Made by a program: the position numbers and the translations under genes
Part shown: piece after piece, positions 1 to 9,353 of the stretch
How positions within the stretch are numbered: position 1 is the stretch's first letter
Layout of the letters: every line of letters begins with the position of its first letter
The notes under the pieces: model-generated
Databases searched by the model: none
What the model was told of the DNA's origin: nothing
What the model saw: only the letters and a program-made list of their open reading frames with translations
Assembly: GCF_001423485.1 (NCBI RefSeq)
Contig: NZ_LMOD01000003.1
Coordinates: 447,527-511,526 of the forward strand
DNA: 64,000 nt
From: Microbacterium sp. Leaf320
GTDB lineage: Bacteria; Actinomycetota; Actinomycetes; Actinomycetales; Microbacteriaceae
Reading direction: 5' to 3'

Positions 1-823
1 GCTCGAACGGGATCTCGTCGCCCGTGAGCACGTAGAGCAGCGGCCGATGCGCGGCCGCGGCCTCGTACAGGCGCGCGGCCGTCGAACCGACGTAGCGCTC
101 GTGCCACAGAGCTGTCGCGAGCACGTCGGTGTCGCAGACCAGCACCGGCACCGGCACCTCCCGCAGAGCGCGCCGTTCGAGAGCGACCTGCCGATCGACG
201 ATCAGGTCGAACTCGTCGCTGCGCCACGGCGCATCCAGGCCCCCCTCGCGGATCTCGGAGTGCTCGCGACCGTACTCCGGCACCCACAGCGTTCCCAGCA
301 TCTCGGCCAGCGCCGCAGCGAGAGTCGTGGACCCGGTGGACTCCGCCCCCAGCACCACGACACGGGCGGTCAGCCAGGCGCGTACCGCCGGCGCCAGCTC
401 GTGCCAGTTGCCGGCGACATCGGCGCGGATGGCAGTCCCCGAGACGGGGTTGATGCGCCGCCCCTCGTCGATCCGCACCCAGCGGGCATCCAGTCGCCTC
501 GCCAGCTCGCCCCCGTAGGCATCGCACGAGAACACGGTGTCGACGGGCTCGTCGACCAGCGACTCGATCAGCGCCATGTGCTCGTCCCACGCGGCCTCCG
601 ATTCGAAGTCGACCGGGGCGTCGTCCATCGCGGCGACCACCCGCACACCCGGGTGCGACTCACGGATCCAGTCGGCGCGCACCTCGAGCGGGATCGACTC
701 GACCGAGGCGCCGAGCACCTGGACGGTGACGCGGTCGCTCGCGCGCTGCGCCTGGCGGATGAGATGCGAGTGCCCGCTGTGGAACGGGTAGAACTTGCCG
801 AGGACCAGGCCGTGACCGCTCAT
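1..823 (-). CDS. nadR: NadR-like nicotinamide-nucleotide adenylyltransferase / ribosylnicotinamide kinase (3' end beyond window)
   Basis: The visible 274 codons start at ATG 823. The N-terminus has the nucleotidyltransferase signature GKFYPFHSGH near residues 9-18. A P-loop-like segment, VLGAESTGSTTLA, begins around residue 155 and starts a kinase domain. This two-domain order is that of NadR, which phosphorylates nicotinamide riboside and adenylates NMN to NAD in the cytoplasm. It lies 10 bp downstream of pnuC, the nicotinamide riboside importer, so the two genes form a salvage operon. The end of the kinase domain runs off the window. No N-terminal HTH repressor domain is present, so this is the enzymatic form only. 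Confidence 0.87.
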   Translation of the reverse strand, partial: MSGHGLVLGKFYPFHSGHSHLIRQAQRASDRVTVQVLGASVESIPLEVRADWIRESHPGVRVVAAMDDAPVDFESEAAWDEHMALIESLVDEPVDTVFSCDAYGGELARRLDARWVRIDEGRRINPVSGTAIRADVAGNWHELAPAVRAWLTARVVVLGAESTGSTTLAAALAEMLGTLWVPEYGREHSEIREGGLDAPWRSDEFDLIVDRQVALERRALREVPVPVLVCDTDVLATALWHERYVGSTAARLYEAAAAHRPLLYVLTGDEIPFE

Positions 824-833
824 GCCCGCCCCC

Positions 834-1454
834 TCAGGCCCGAGCGGGAGCAGACGTCGCTCCCGTCGCCGCAGAATCGCGATCGGTGCCCGCGACCCGC
901 CGCCACGATCGGTAGCCGATCACGCAGAGTCCGATGAAGAGGGCGTACAACGCGGCGATGACCCAGAGGCCCGCGACGATCGACAGGCCGACGAATGCGA
1001 TGTCGACGCCGATCCAGACGAACCAGTTCTCGATCCACTTGCGGTTGAGCATGTACTGCGCCACGAGGCTCGCGGCGGTCGTCGCGGCATCCGGGATCGC
1101 CACCTGCGAGTCGGTGAACGTGGTGAGCACCCAGACCAGCACGGCAGCGCCGGCGATCGCGGCGAGCGCCAGCCACGGCCATGCTCGGCGCGGGGTGTGC
1201 ACGACGTACGTGCGGCTCTGCTCGGCGCCGTGCGTCCAGCGCCACCAGCCGTGCACTCCCATGAGCAGATAGACGACCTGCAGCACTGCCGTGGCGTAGA
1301 GCCCCGCGCCGATGAAGACGACGAACAGCACGACGTTGTTGGCGATGCCGATCGGGTAGTTCCAGACGTTCCGACGCCCGGCGAGCCAGACGCAGACCGC
1401 TCCCGTGACGAAACCGAGAACCTGAGGCCACTCGGCCTGGAGCCATTCGAGCAC
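834..1454 (-). CDS. pnuC: Nicotinamide riboside transporter PnuC
   Basis: This 206-residue polytopic membrane protein has about seven hydrophobic segments. It carries PnuC landmarks: WNYPIGIANN near the N-terminus, a GWWRWTHG segment, and NRKWIENWFVWIGVD in the second half. PnuC proteins facilitate nicotinamide riboside uptake, driven by cytoplasmic phosphorylation by NadR, which is encoded directly downstream. I chose the GTG at 1454 because a clean AGGAG lies 4 bases before it, overlapping the murB stop. The longer frame to 1580 runs through murB coding sequence and begins with Arg/Ser-rich residues. The C-terminal 20 residues are polar and cytoplasmic. Confidence 0.9.
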   Translation of the reverse strand: MLEWLQAEWPQVLGFVTGAVCVWLAGRRNVWNYPIGIANNVVLFVVFIGAGLYATAVLQVVYLLMGVHGWWRWTHGAEQSRTYVVHTPRRAWPWLALAAIAGAAVLVWVLTTFTDSQVAIPDAATTAASLVAQYMLNRKWIENWFVWIGVDIAFVGLSIVAGLWVIAALYALFIGLCVIGYRSWRRVAGTDRDSAATGATSAPARA

Positions 1455-1461
1455 GGGGCTC

Positions 1462-2607
1462 CTACAGTTCGACGCCGAGCAGCACGGGCTCCGGCTGCAG
1501 CACCAGACCGAACTCGGCGTGCACGCGGCTCTGGATGAAGCGCGCGAGCTCCGAGACCTCGGCGGCGGTCGCGCCGCCACGGTTCGTCAGTGCCAGGGCG
1601 TGCTTGGTCGAGACCGACGCACGCGACCGAGGCAGCGTGAAGCCCTTGCGGATCCCGGCCTGCTCGATCAGCCACGCGGCGCTCACCTTGACGTCCGGAG
1701 CCTCGGTCTTGACCGGCGGCACGAACCCGTCGTACGAGGCGAGCGGGATCACCGTCACGGCATCGAGGTCTGGAGCCACGGGCCAGCGAGGGCACTCGGG
1801 CGGCAGCGCGCGCGCCACGGCATCGGGCACGATCGCATTCTGGAAGAACGATCCGACGCCGTGGGTGTCTGGATCATGCTCGTCGAGCAGCATGCCCTTC
1901 GACGCCCGCGTCGCGAGGATGCGCTCACGCACCCATGCGAGCGGCACCGGAGCATCCGAGTCGAGCGCGAGAGCCCGACGCAGCTGCTCGCCGCGAACGA
2001 TACGTTCTTCGGCCACGACCAGATCGACCGTGACCGACAGGATGACGGCTCGTCGCTGCGGCACGCTGCCGTAGTGGTGCTTGAGCACGGACGTGCGGAA
2101 TCCGAGACCCAGATCGGCGGCGGACACCACGGAGACCTCACCCGTCGCCTCGTCGATCAGCTCGACCTCGACGAGGGTCTCCTGGATCTCCTGGCCGTAG
2201 GCGCCGATGTTCTGCACGGGAGCGGCGCCGACGGTGCCCGGGATGCCGCTCATCGCCTCGAGACCGGCATAGCCGTGCTCGACGGCGTAGGCGACGAGGT
2301 CATCCCAGCTGTGGCCCGCCTGCACCCGCAGCCGGATCCGCCCCGGATGCGGAGACGGAAGCTCTTCGATGCCGCGGGTCAGGACGCGGATCACCGTGCC
2401 CTCGAACGGCTCATCGCCGATGAACAGGTTGGAGCCGCCGCCGAGGACGAACCACTCCTCGCCGCGGGACCACACCTCGGTGAGGGCGTCGACGAGCTCT
2501 GCTGTGGTCGAGGCCTCGAGCATCCGCTCGGGCGCTCCCCCGGTGCGGAGCGTCGTCAGCGTCGAGAGCTGCAACGGCTCGATCTCGTGCACCACGTGGT
2601 CACCCAT
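1462..2607 (-). CDS. murB: UDP-N-acetylmuramate dehydrogenase MurB
   Basis: This cytoplasmic flavoenzyme reduces UDP-GlcNAc-enolpyruvate to UDP-MurNAc in peptidoglycan precursor synthesis. The 381-residue product has the FAD-binding motifs VLGGGSNLFIGD (about residues 55-66) and GLEAMSGIPGTVGAAPVQNIGAYGQ-type segment (about 115-140). It also has the substrate-domain GSFFQNAIV and the C-terminal AAWLIEQAGIRKG segment. The length fits actinobacterial type I MurB. Its start overlaps the end of the upstream MaoC gene, and pnuC follows with its ribosome-binding site on the murB stop, which suggests one transcript. Confidence 0.96.
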   Translation of the reverse strand: MGDHVVHEIEPLQLSTLTTLRTGGAPERMLEASTTAELVDALTEVWSRGEEWFVLGGGSNLFIGDEPFEGTVIRVLTRGIEELPSPHPGRIRLRVQAGHSWDDLVAYAVEHGYAGLEAMSGIPGTVGAAPVQNIGAYGQEIQETLVEVELIDEATGEVSVVSAADLGLGFRTSVLKHHYGSVPQRRAVILSVTVDLVVAEERIVRGEQLRRALALDSDAPVPLAWVRERILATRASKGMLLDEHDPDTHGVGSFFQNAIVPDAVARALPPECPRWPVAPDLDAVTVIPLASYDGFVPPVKTEAPDVKVSAAWLIEQAGIRKGFTLPRSRASVSTKHALALTNRGGATAAEVSELARFIQSRVHAEFGLVLQPEPVLLGVEL

Positions 2608-3005
2608 CAGGAGGCGATGCGCAGCTGCGCCTTGACGAGCACGGTCGTCTCGCCGAACGTGACCTTGAGGTCGATCCGCGTCGACGTCTCATCGACCGCT
2701 CCGACCGTTGCGAGCACGTGCAGATCGGCTCCGTCTTCCGGGTCGACGACGACGGGCTTGGTGAAGCGCACGCCGTAGTCGAGGATCCGCGCGCCCGGCT
2801 CGAGAGCTGCGACGACCACGGACGAGGCGATGCCCATCGTGAGCATCCCGTGCGCGAGGACACCGGGCAGTCCCACCGAGGCGGCGATGTCGTCACGGTA
2901 GTGGATCGGGTTGAAGTCGCCGGATGCGCCGGCGTACCGGACGAGCGACTCCCGCGTGAGGTGGACGGTGCGCTCTGCGACGACGTCTCCGACAGCGAAC
3001 GGCAT
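2607..3005 (-). CDS. MaoC-family (3R)-hydroxyacyl dehydratase, HadB-like
   Basis: This 132-residue hot-dog-fold protein carries the complete hydratase-2 motif ASGDFNPIH, with catalytic Asp about 30 and His about 35. In mycobacteria, HadB pairs with a catalytically silent HadA/HadC subunit to dehydrate 3-hydroxyacyl-ACP in FAS-II. The gene directly upstream (3005-3460) is the expected partner, and the two overlap as ATGA. I used ATG 3005; a GTG one codon earlier is possible. The location next to murB is also seen in other Actinobacteria. The substrate in this organism, which probably lacks mycolic acids, is unknown. Confidence 0.87.
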   Translation of the reverse strand: MPFAVGDVVAERTVHLTRESLVRYAGASGDFNPIHYRDDIAASVGLPGVLAHGMLTMGIASSVVVAALEPGARILDYGVRFTKPVVVDPEDGADLHVLATVGAVDETSTRIDLKVTFGETTVLVKAQLRIAS

Positions 3006-3460
3006 CACGCGGCTCCTTCTTCGGCGCCGACCAGCAGCACGCTGGTGGCGGTGACGACGTGTGCGCCTGCGGCATCGGTGATCTCGGCGGCGCTCGTGAT
3101 CATGGCGTTGCCGCCCATCATGCGGATGCCGGTGACGCTGAGCCGCCCGACGAGCTCGTCGCCCGCGACGATCGGCCGGGTGTACGAGAACTTCTGCTCG
3201 GCGTGGATCGTGCGCGCGAGGACGATGCCCGAATCCGGTTCGGCGAGCAGCTGCTGAAGCGTGTGGTCCTGGATGACCATCGCGAAGGTCGGGGGTGCCA
3301 CGACATCGTCGAAGCCCGCCGCACGAGCGGCCTCGACGTCGGTGTGCTGGGGTGCGTCGGCGAAGACGGCGCGCGCGAACTCGCGCACCTTCTCACGGCC
3401 GACGAGGTAAGGGGCCGTCGGCGGGAATTCCCGTCCGACCAGATCTTGGTTCACTGCCAC
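3005..3460 (-). CDS. MaoC N-terminal-domain dehydratase subunit, HadA/UPF0336-like
   Basis: This 151-residue protein has the FAS1-like MaoC N-terminal hot-dog fold: NQDLVGREFPPTAPYLVGREKVREFARAV at the start, APPTFAMVIQ in the middle and a C-terminal strand ending in VTATSVLLVG. It lacks the GDxNPxH catalytic motif found in its downstream neighbour. This matches the non-catalytic HadA/HadC role of forming a heterodimer with HadB. It starts with GTG and overlaps hadB by 1 bp, so translation is probably coupled to give a 1:1 ratio. Confidence 0.84.
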   Translation of the reverse strand: MAVNQDLVGREFPPTAPYLVGREKVREFARAVFADAPQHTDVEAARAAGFDDVVAPPTFAMVIQDHTLQQLLAEPDSGIVLARTIHAEQKFSYTRPIVAGDELVGRLSVTGIRMMGGNAMITSAAEITDAAGAHVVTATSVLLVGAEEGAA

Positions 3461-3520
3461 CCCTCGATCCTACTTTCTCGGTCGTGGGGCACGGTGACCT
3501 GCGGCCGGATCAAACACCGC

Positions 3521-4321
3521 TCAGTCCTTCTTCTTGCGCCCCTTGATCGCCTTGATCGCCATCTGCACGGCGATCACCACGAGGTATGCCGCGAAGAGCA
3601 TGTTGCCCACCAGAGGATCGATCAAGGTGGCGAGCCAGGCTCCGAGTGCGGTGGTCGTGCAGGCGGAGACCCCGACGATCGCTGCGGCGAGGAGGTCGAC
3701 GTTCCGGTTTCGGAGGTTGCCGATCGTGCCCGAGATCGCGGTGGGGATCATCATGAGCAGCGAGGTGCCTTTGGCCACGAGGTCGCTCGTGCCGAATGCC
3801 AGCATCAGCACGGGCACCACGATCACGCCCCCGCCGACGCCGATCAGACCGGCGAGGATGCCGGTGCCGACACCGACCGCGAGCAGGGCGAGACCGTTGA
3901 GCAGCTGCAGCTCGAACTCGGCGTCACGCGAGGGAACGACGAGGAACAGGCTCACGATCACGACCACGAGGAAGCCCACGAAGAACCAGCGCAGCACGGT
4001 CTGCGAGATCTTCGGCAGCAGTCGGGTGCCGATCTGCGCGCCGACGACCGCGCCGGCGGCGAGGATCAGAGCGGGGATCCAGGCCACCGAGCCGTTGATC
4101 GCGTACGAGATGACGCCGACGGTCGCGGTCGGGACGATCGCCGCGAGGGATGTGCCGGCCCCGAGTCGCTGGTTGAAATGCAGGAAGAGCACGAGGAGCG
4201 GGACGATGACCGTGCCGCCGCCGACGCCGAAGAGGCCGGAGAGGAGGCCGGCGATCAGGCCGATCCCGATGAATGCCGTATAGGCGCGAGGCCCTCTGCT
4301 CAGGGTCTCTGCATCAGTCAC
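3521..4321 (-). CDS. TSUP (TauE/SafE) family membrane permease
   Basis: This 266-residue membrane protein has about eight hydrophobic helices in two similar halves. Each half carries the glycine-rich signature of the family: LLSGLFGVGGGTVIVPLL near residue 28 and GLIGVGGGVIVVPVLML near 165. TSUP proteins export or import sulfite, sulfoacetate or similar organic anions; the substrate cannot be read from sequence. It starts with GTG and ends in a Lys/Arg-rich tail. It is divergent from the CoA ligase at 4453, and the 131-bp gap must hold both promoters. Confidence 0.88.
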   Translation of the reverse strand: MTDAETLSRGPRAYTAFIGIGLIAGLLSGLFGVGGGTVIVPLLVLFLHFNQRLGAGTSLAAIVPTATVGVISYAINGSVAWIPALILAAGAVVGAQIGTRLLPKISQTVLRWFFVGFLVVVIVSLFLVVPSRDAEFELQLLNGLALLAVGVGTGILAGLIGVGGGVIVVPVLMLAFGTSDLVAKGTSLLMMIPTAISGTIGNLRNRNVDLLAAAIVGVSACTTTALGAWLATLIDPLVGNMLFAAYLVVIAVQMAIKAIKGRKKKD

Positions 4322-4452
4322 CGGTTCAGCCTACTCCCGGCTCTCCGATGGCATCGACGGTTCCCGCACCCACCCTGGGACTCGGTGCCTCGGTGTGCGA
4401 CACTGGATCGCATCAGACGGCGTCGTCGCCTCACCGGATCGAAGGAGATCTC

Positions 4453-6024
4453 ATGGTGCGCAGTTCCTATCCCGATGTCGAGATCCCTGCGGTCTCGATC
4501 CATGAGTTCCTGTTCGGCGATGTCGAGGAGCACCGGCTCGACGCGGTCGCGATCATCGATGGCGTCAGCGGCGCGACGACGACCTATCGGCAGCTGATCC
4601 GACAGATAGACCTGTTCGCGGGAGCCCTCGCCGCGCGTGGCGTCGGAGTCGGCACGAAGGTGGGAGTGCTGTGCCCGAACGTCCCGGCGTTCGCCACGGT
4701 GTTCCACGGCATCCTGCGCGCGGGAGCGACCGCGACGACCATCAACTCCCTGTACACACCGGAAGAGATCGCCAACCAGCTGACGGATGCCGAGGCCACC
4801 TGGCTCGTCACCGTCTCCCCCCTTCTCCCCGGTGCGAAAGCCGCAGCAGCAGCCCTCGGCTTCGACGACGACCACGTGATCGTCCTCGACGGGGCGGAGG
4901 GCCACCCGTCTCTCCCATCGCTTCTGGGCGAAGGTCACTCCGCACCCGAGGTCTCGTTCGACCCGGCGACCCACCTGGCCGTGCTGCCGTATTCGTCCGG
5001 TACGACCGGACGCCCCAAGGGGGTCATGCTCACGCACCGCAACCTGATCGCGAACGTGAGCCAGTGCCGCTCGACGATCTCGCTCGGCGACGACGACCGC
5101 GTGCTCGCCGTCCTGCCGTTCTTCCACATCTACGGTATGACCGTCCTGCTGAACTTCGCGCTGCGACAGCGTGCCGCGCTGGTCACGATGCCGAAGTTCG
5201 ATCTCGCCGAGTTCCTCCGCGTCGTGCAGGAGCACCGCACGACCTGGGTGTTCATCGCCCCGCCGATCGCCGTCGCGCTGGCCAAGCATCCGCTCGTCGA
5301 GCAGTACGACACCTCGGCGATCAAGGTCATCTTCTCGGGCGCCGCTCCCCTCGACGGGGCTCTGGCCTCGGCCGTCGCGAACCGTCTCGGATGCATCGTC
5401 TGCCAGGGCTACGGCATGACCGAGACGAGCCCCGTCACGCATGCGATCCCCTACGACCGCGCGGACATCGACCGGTCCTCGGTCGGCATGCTGCTCGCGA
5501 ACACCGAGGCGAGGCTGCTCGGCGAGGACGGGCGCGACATCGACGAGCCCGACGAGGGCCCCAGCGCTCCAGGCGAGCTGCTGATCCGCGGCCCCCAGGT
5601 CATGAAGGGCTACCTGAACCGACCGGATGCCACGGCCGAGATGCTCGACGCGGACGGGTGGCTGCATACGGGCGACGTTGCGACGGTCACGGCCGACGGG
5701 ATCTTCCGCATCGTCGACCGGCTCAAGGAGCTCATCAAGTACAAGGGATACCAGGTGGCTCCCGCCGTGCTGGAGGCTGTGCTGCTGGAGCATCCGTCCA
5801 TCGCCGACGCCGCAGTCATCGGTGCTCTCGACGACGACGGCCAGGAAGTCCCGAAGGCCTTCGTCGTGCGGCAGTCGGGTGCGGTGCTCGAGGCGGATGC
5901 GGTGATGGCGCACGTCGCCGCGCATGTCGCCCCGCACGAGAAGGTGCGTCAGGTCGAGTTCATCGAGGCGATCCCCAAATCCGCGTCGGGCAAGATCCTC
6001 CGCAAAGATCTTCGCGTCCGCTGA
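4453..6024 (+). CDS. AMP-forming acyl/aryl-CoA ligase (4-coumarate-CoA ligase-like)
   Basis: This 523-residue protein of the ANL superfamily activates a carboxylic acid as an acyl-adenylate and transfers it to CoA. The P-loop YSSGTTGRPKG lies near residue 180, the A5 motif GYGMTETSP near 320, the hinge region GWLHTGD near 400, and the catalytic lysine segment PKSASGKILRKDL at the C-terminus. The ATG at 4453 is preceded by GAAGGAGAT, a strong ribosome-binding site; upstream in-frame codons do not look coding. Closest by motif are 4CL-type ligases; the substrate is undetermined. It ends 33 bp before a strong bidirectional terminator. Confidence 0.9.
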   Translation: MVRSSYPDVEIPAVSIHEFLFGDVEEHRLDAVAIIDGVSGATTTYRQLIRQIDLFAGALAARGVGVGTKVGVLCPNVPAFATVFHGILRAGATATTINSLYTPEEIANQLTDAEATWLVTVSPLLPGAKAAAAALGFDDDHVIVLDGAEGHPSLPSLLGEGHSAPEVSFDPATHLAVLPYSSGTTGRPKGVMLTHRNLIANVSQCRSTISLGDDDRVLAVLPFFHIYGMTVLLNFALRQRAALVTMPKFDLAEFLRVVQEHRTTWVFIAPPIAVALAKHPLVEQYDTSAIKVIFSGAAPLDGALASAVANRLGCIVCQGYGMTETSPVTHAIPYDRADIDRSSVGMLLANTEARLLGEDGRDIDEPDEGPSAPGELLIRGPQVMKGYLNRPDATAEMLDADGWLHTGDVATVTADGIFRIVDRLKELIKYKGYQVAPAVLEAVLLEHPSIADAAVIGALDDDGQEVPKAFVVRQSGAVLEADAVMAHVAAHVAPHEKVRQVEFIEAIPKSASGKILRKDLRVR

Positions 6025-6056
6025 TCGACATCGCCACGGCGGCACACGCCGACGAC

Positions 6057-6096
6057 GAAGAAGCCCGCCGTCCCTTTCGGGGCGGCGGGCTTCTTC
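6057..6096. terminator. Bidirectional intrinsic terminator between the CoA ligase and rplQ
   Basis: An 18-bp GC-rich stem (GAAGAAGCCCGCCG with TCCC, loop TTTC, mirrored by GGGGCGGCGGGCTTCTTC) sits between two convergent genes. The stem is A-rich at one foot and T-rich at the other, so it can end transcription in both directions. Confidence 0.85.
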
Positions 6097-6111
6097 ATGC
6101 GAGCGAGGTGC

Positions 6112-6657
6112 TTACTCGGACTTCTTCTCGACGGCGTCCTCGGCGGCAGCCTCGGCTGCCTCACCCTCGGCCTGCGACTCTGCACCGGCGTCGGCGGACT
6201 CCTCGACGGGAGCCTCCTCCTCGACCGGAGCCTCCTCGACGACCTCAGCAGGCTTCTCAGCCTTGGCGGCCTTCTTGGTCGACTTCGCCTTGGGGGTGAC
6301 GGGCTCGAGGACGAGCTCGATCACGGCCATGGGCGCGTTGTCGCCCTTGCGGTTGCCGACCTTCGTGATGCGGGTGTAGCCACCCTCACGGTCGGCGACC
6401 AGCGGTGCGATCTCGGCGAACAGCGTGTGCACGACTGCCTTGTCACCGATGACCGAGAGAACGCGACGACGAGCGTGCAGGTCTCCGCGCTTGGCGAAGG
6501 TGATCAGGCGCTCGGCGAGCGGACGCAGGCGCTTGGCCTTGGTCTCGGTCGTCTTGATCGACTTGTGGGTGTACAGAGCCGCCGCGAGGTTGGCAAGCAG
6601 CAGGCGCTCGTGTGCGGGGCCGCCTCCGAGGCGGGGACCCTTGGTGGGCTTGGGCAT
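6112..6657 (-). CDS. rplQ: 50S ribosomal protein L17
   Basis: The N-terminal 120 residues are canonical L17 ([28 protein letters not shown], then [16 protein letters not shown]). The protein is 181 residues long, about 55 more than the E. coli form, because of an Ala/Glu/Lys-rich acidic C-terminal tail. Such tails are common in Actinobacteria. L17 sits near the peptide exit tunnel. The gene closes the alpha operon downstream of rpoA. Confidence 0.97.
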   Translation of the reverse strand: MPKPTKGPRLGGGPAHERLLLANLAAALYTHKSIKTTETKAKRLRPLAERLITFAKRGDLHARRRVLSVIGDKAVVHTLFAEIAPLVADREGGYTRITKVGNRKGDNAPMAVIELVLEPVTPKAKSTKKAAKAEKPAEVVEEAPVEEEAPVEESADAGAESQAEGEAAEAAAEDAVEKKSE

Positions 6658-6720
6658 ATCTAGCTCCTGGTCAGGAAAGGTCGGGTCAGCTGGCCTCTGC
6701 CAGATGACAATCCGGGTGGG

Positions 6721-7710
6721 TCAGAAGGACTCGTCTTCGCTGCCGCCGTAGAAGTGGGCGCCGTCGAAACCGGGCACCGAATCCTTGAGCGACAGACCGA
6801 GCGAGATGAGCTTGTCGCGCACCTCGTCGACCGACTTCTGGCCGAAATTGCGGATGTTCATGAGCTGCGTCTCCGAGAGGGCGACGAGCTCCGAAACAGT
6901 GTTGATGCCCTCACGCTTCAGGCAGTTGTAAGAGCGGACCGAGAGGTCGAGGTCCTCGATCGGCATCGACAGCTCGCTGGAGTTCACTGCCTCCACCGGT
7001 GCCGGGCCGATCTCGATGCCCTCAGCCTCGACGTTCAGCTCGCGAGCGAGACCGAACAGCTCGGTGAGCGTCTTCGCAGCCGAAGCGACCGCGTCGCGGG
7101 GGCTGATGGCGGACTTGGTCTCGACGTCGAGGACGAGCTTGTCGAAGTCGGTGCGCTCACCCGCACGGGTGGCGTCGACGCGGTAGCTGACCTTGAGGAC
7201 CGGCGAGTAGATCGAGTCGATCGGGATCTGACCGGCCTCTGCGTACTCGTTGCGGTTCTGCGTCGCCGAGACGTAGCCACGGCCACGCTCGATCGTGAGC
7301 TCGAGCTCGAACTTCGCGGTCTCGTTGAGGGTCGCGATGACGAGCTCGGGGTTCTGGATCTCGACACCGGCCGGAGCCGAGATGTCGGCGGCGGTCACTT
7401 CGCCCGAACCGGTCTTGCGCAGGTACGCCGTGATCGGCTCATCGCGCTCCGACGAGACGACGAGCTGCTTGATGTTGAGGATGATCTCGGTGACATCCTC
7501 CTTCACGCCGGGGATGGTGCTGAACTCGTGCAGCACGCCGTCGATGCGAACGCTGGTGACCGCGGCGCCGGGGATCGACGACAGCAGGCTGCGACGAAGC
7601 GCGTTGCCGATCGTGTATCCGAAGCCGGGCTCCAGAGGCTCGATGATGAACCGGCTCCGGTTCTCGACGATCTTTTCCTCGGTCAGTGTGGGACGCTGTG
7701 CAATAAGCAC
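6721..7710 (-). CDS. rpoA: DNA-directed RNA polymerase alpha subunit
   Basis: The 329-residue protein starts [14 protein letters not shown] and has the alpha-NTD dimerisation signature [26 protein letters not shown]. The alpha-CTD follows around residue 250, with [16 protein letters not shown] and [10 protein letters not shown], which bind UP elements and activators. It starts with GTG 7710, preceded by GAAAGGAAC. The upstream spacing from rpsK is abnormal (see the 7711-7884 feature), but the rpoA start and its ribosome-binding site look undisturbed. Confidence 0.98.
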   Translation of the reverse strand: MLIAQRPTLTEEKIVENRSRFIIEPLEPGFGYTIGNALRRSLLSSIPGAAVTSVRIDGVLHEFSTIPGVKEDVTEIILNIKQLVVSSERDEPITAYLRKTGSGEVTAADISAPAGVEIQNPELVIATLNETAKFELELTIERGRGYVSATQNRNEYAEAGQIPIDSIYSPVLKVSYRVDATRAGERTDFDKLVLDVETKSAISPRDAVASAAKTLTELFGLARELNVEAEGIEIGPAPVEAVNSSELSMPIEDLDLSVRSYNCLKREGINTVSELVALSETQLMNIRNFGQKSVDEVRDKLISLGLSLKDSVPGFDGAHFYGGSEDESF

Positions 7711-7884
7711 TCTGTGTTCCTTTCGATCACATGCCCGCTATATGACATGTGGTGGGGTGAGGTCTTGAGTTTTTGTGAGTCGATGCCCGCTGGCGGGCGT
7801 CGAGCCGCTCGGGCCCTGAGGCACGGATCGGCTCACGCGTGATCGGCGGCGGTCACCCCGCCTATCTCATCGCGGAGATCGGCC
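7711..7884. other. rpsK-rpoA gap containing an antisense NeuB-like N-terminal fragment
   Basis: On the plus strand, codons from about 7824 to 7898 read arginine-isoleucine-glycine and end in [16 protein letters not shown]. This is the hallmark N-terminus of sialic-acid/legionaminic/pseudaminic acid synthases (NeuB, SpsE, PseI family). The reading frame has no usable start and stops soon after it enters rpsK. The fragment ends precisely where rpsK loses similarity to S11 (about 7898). The rpoA-proximal part (7711-7760) looks like a normal leader. This is a junction of two unrelated sequences, from genomic rearrangement or assembly chimerism. Confidence 0.7.
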
Positions 7885-8208
7885 TCAACCACAACGGCTC
7901 AGCGAACGGATCGCGGTCTCGCGACCCGAGCCCGGTCCCTTGACGAAGACGTCGACCTTCTTGACGCCGTGCTCCTGCGCCTGGCGGGCGGCCGACTCGG
8001 CAGCCATGCCAGCGGCGTAGGGCGTCGACTTGCGCGAGCCCTTGAAGCCCACGCCACCCGACGATGCCCAGCTGATGACAGCGCCGGACGGGTCGGTGAT
8101 CGAGACGATGGTGTTGTTGAACGTCGACTTGATGTGGGCGTGGCCCAGCGCGATGTTCTTCTTTTCCTTGCGGCGCGGCTTGCGCGCGGCGGCCTTGGGT
8201 GCAGCCAT
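7885..8208 (-). CDS. rpsK: 30S ribosomal protein S11, C-terminally truncated
   Basis: The first about 103 residues are canonical S11: [38 protein letters not shown] and [18 protein letters not shown] normal protein then continues for about 29 residues through the invariant DVTPxPHNGCRPPKRRRV, which contacts 16S rRNA in the platform. Here RSL is followed by only SRCG and a stop. The missing tail is not found in any frame in the gap before rpoA, so a simple frameshift does not explain it. Sequence beyond the break matches an antisense NeuB-like fragment. Either this copy is broken and another exists, or the assembly is wrong here. Confidence 0.88.
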   Translation of the reverse strand: MAAPKAAARKPRRKEKKNIALGHAHIKSTFNNTIVSITDPSGAVISWASSGGVGFKGSRKSTPYAAGMAAESAARQAQEHGVKKVDVFVKGPGSGRETAIRSLSRCG

Positions 8209-8240
8209 GAAAGTGTTCTCCTAGTCCCTGGGGGCCGCGC

Positions 8241-8615
<375 letters not shown>

Positions 8616-8770
8616 GCGGTTCTCCTGAGTTTGGTAGAGGTGTGGAGCAGGATCGGTGCCCGGGCCTCTGTCCCGAGGTGTCCCCCACTCGCGTGGGATC
8701 TGATCCTGCCGTTGTGTGTATTGAGTTGTGAGTCAGATCCGAAGAGTCCGTCGGCATGGCCGACGGGCAC

Positions 8771-8887
8771 TCAACCCTGGCGCTGCTTGTGGCGCGGGTT
8801 GCTCTTGCAGATCACCATGACGCGGCCGTGACGACGGATCACCTTGCAGTGATCGCAGATGGGCTTGACGCTGGGGTTGACCTTCAT
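8771..8887 (-). CDS. rpmJ: 50S ribosomal protein L36
   Basis: This 38-residue protein reads [20 protein letters not shown], then [18 protein letters not shown]. It keeps the zinc ligands C11, C14 and C27 plus a His, so it is the zinc-ribbon (C+) form rather than the zinc-independent paralogue made under zinc starvation. Its place between infA and rpsM is standard for this cluster. Confidence 0.97.
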   Translation of the reverse strand: MKVNPSVKPICDHCKVIRRHGRVMVICKSNPRHKQRQG

Positions 8888-8951
8888 GATGTTTCCTGTT
8901 CGCTGTCTTCGTACCGCCCCGAGCTGGGGCAGGCCGTTACTTCTCGACCGA

Positions 8952-9173
8952 TCAGCGGTAGCGGTAGACGATACGGCCGCGGGTGAGGTCGTAGGGGCTG
9001 AGCTCCACGACCACGCGGTCTTCGGGGATGATGCGGATGTAGTTCTGCCGCATCTTTCCTGAGATCGTTGCCAGGACCTTGTGTCCGTTGGAGAGCTCAA
9101 CGCGGAACATCGCGTTGGGCAGAGCCTCGGAGATCACGCCCTCGATCTCGATGACACCGTCTTTCTTAGCCAT
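8952..9173 (-). CDS. infA: Translation initiation factor IF-1
   Basis: This 73-residue OB-fold protein has the conserved core [26 protein letters not shown] and the C-terminal [13 protein letters not shown]-1 occupies the A site of the 30S subunit during initiation. It is the first gene of the infA-rpmJ-rpsM-rpsK-rpoA-rplQ run. The 120 bp upstream, before the terminator at 9295-9336, must hold its promoter. Confidence 0.98.
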   Translation of the reverse strand: MAKKDGVIEIEGVISEALPNAMFRVELSNGHKVLATISGKMRQNYIRIIPEDRVVVELSPYDLTRGRIVYRYR

Positions 9174-9294
9174 AGCCTCGCTGACGCTTCTGCAGACCGG
9201 TCGATCTGCGGTGGGTGGTTGGATTGCGATACCTGTGCCGATTCAGACACGCCGAATCAAGGCGCAAGGCACCAAGGATCCATGTTATCCGACA

Positions 9295-9336
9295 ACGGGA
9301 GTTCCGGCAACCTGAGCAGGATGCCGGAACTCCCGT
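9295..9336 (-). terminator. Hairpin downstream of the DsbA-like gene
   Basis: A perfect 14-bp inverted repeat (ACGGGAGTTCCGGC and its complement) encloses a 14-nt loop just after the stop codon of the gene ending at 9354. It separates that gene from infA. There is no long T tract. Confidence 0.6.
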
Positions 9337-9353
9337 CGGTGGACGTGAGTGGA

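Noticed and set aside
7779..7930. A real neuB gene on the plus strand
   Set aside because: Only about 26 codons match, with no in-frame start and a stop soon after the rpsK junction. It is a fragment.
7885..7960. A frameshift as the cause of the short rpsK
   Set aside because: The missing tail (DVTPxPHNGCRPPKRRRV) does not appear in any frame up to rpoA.
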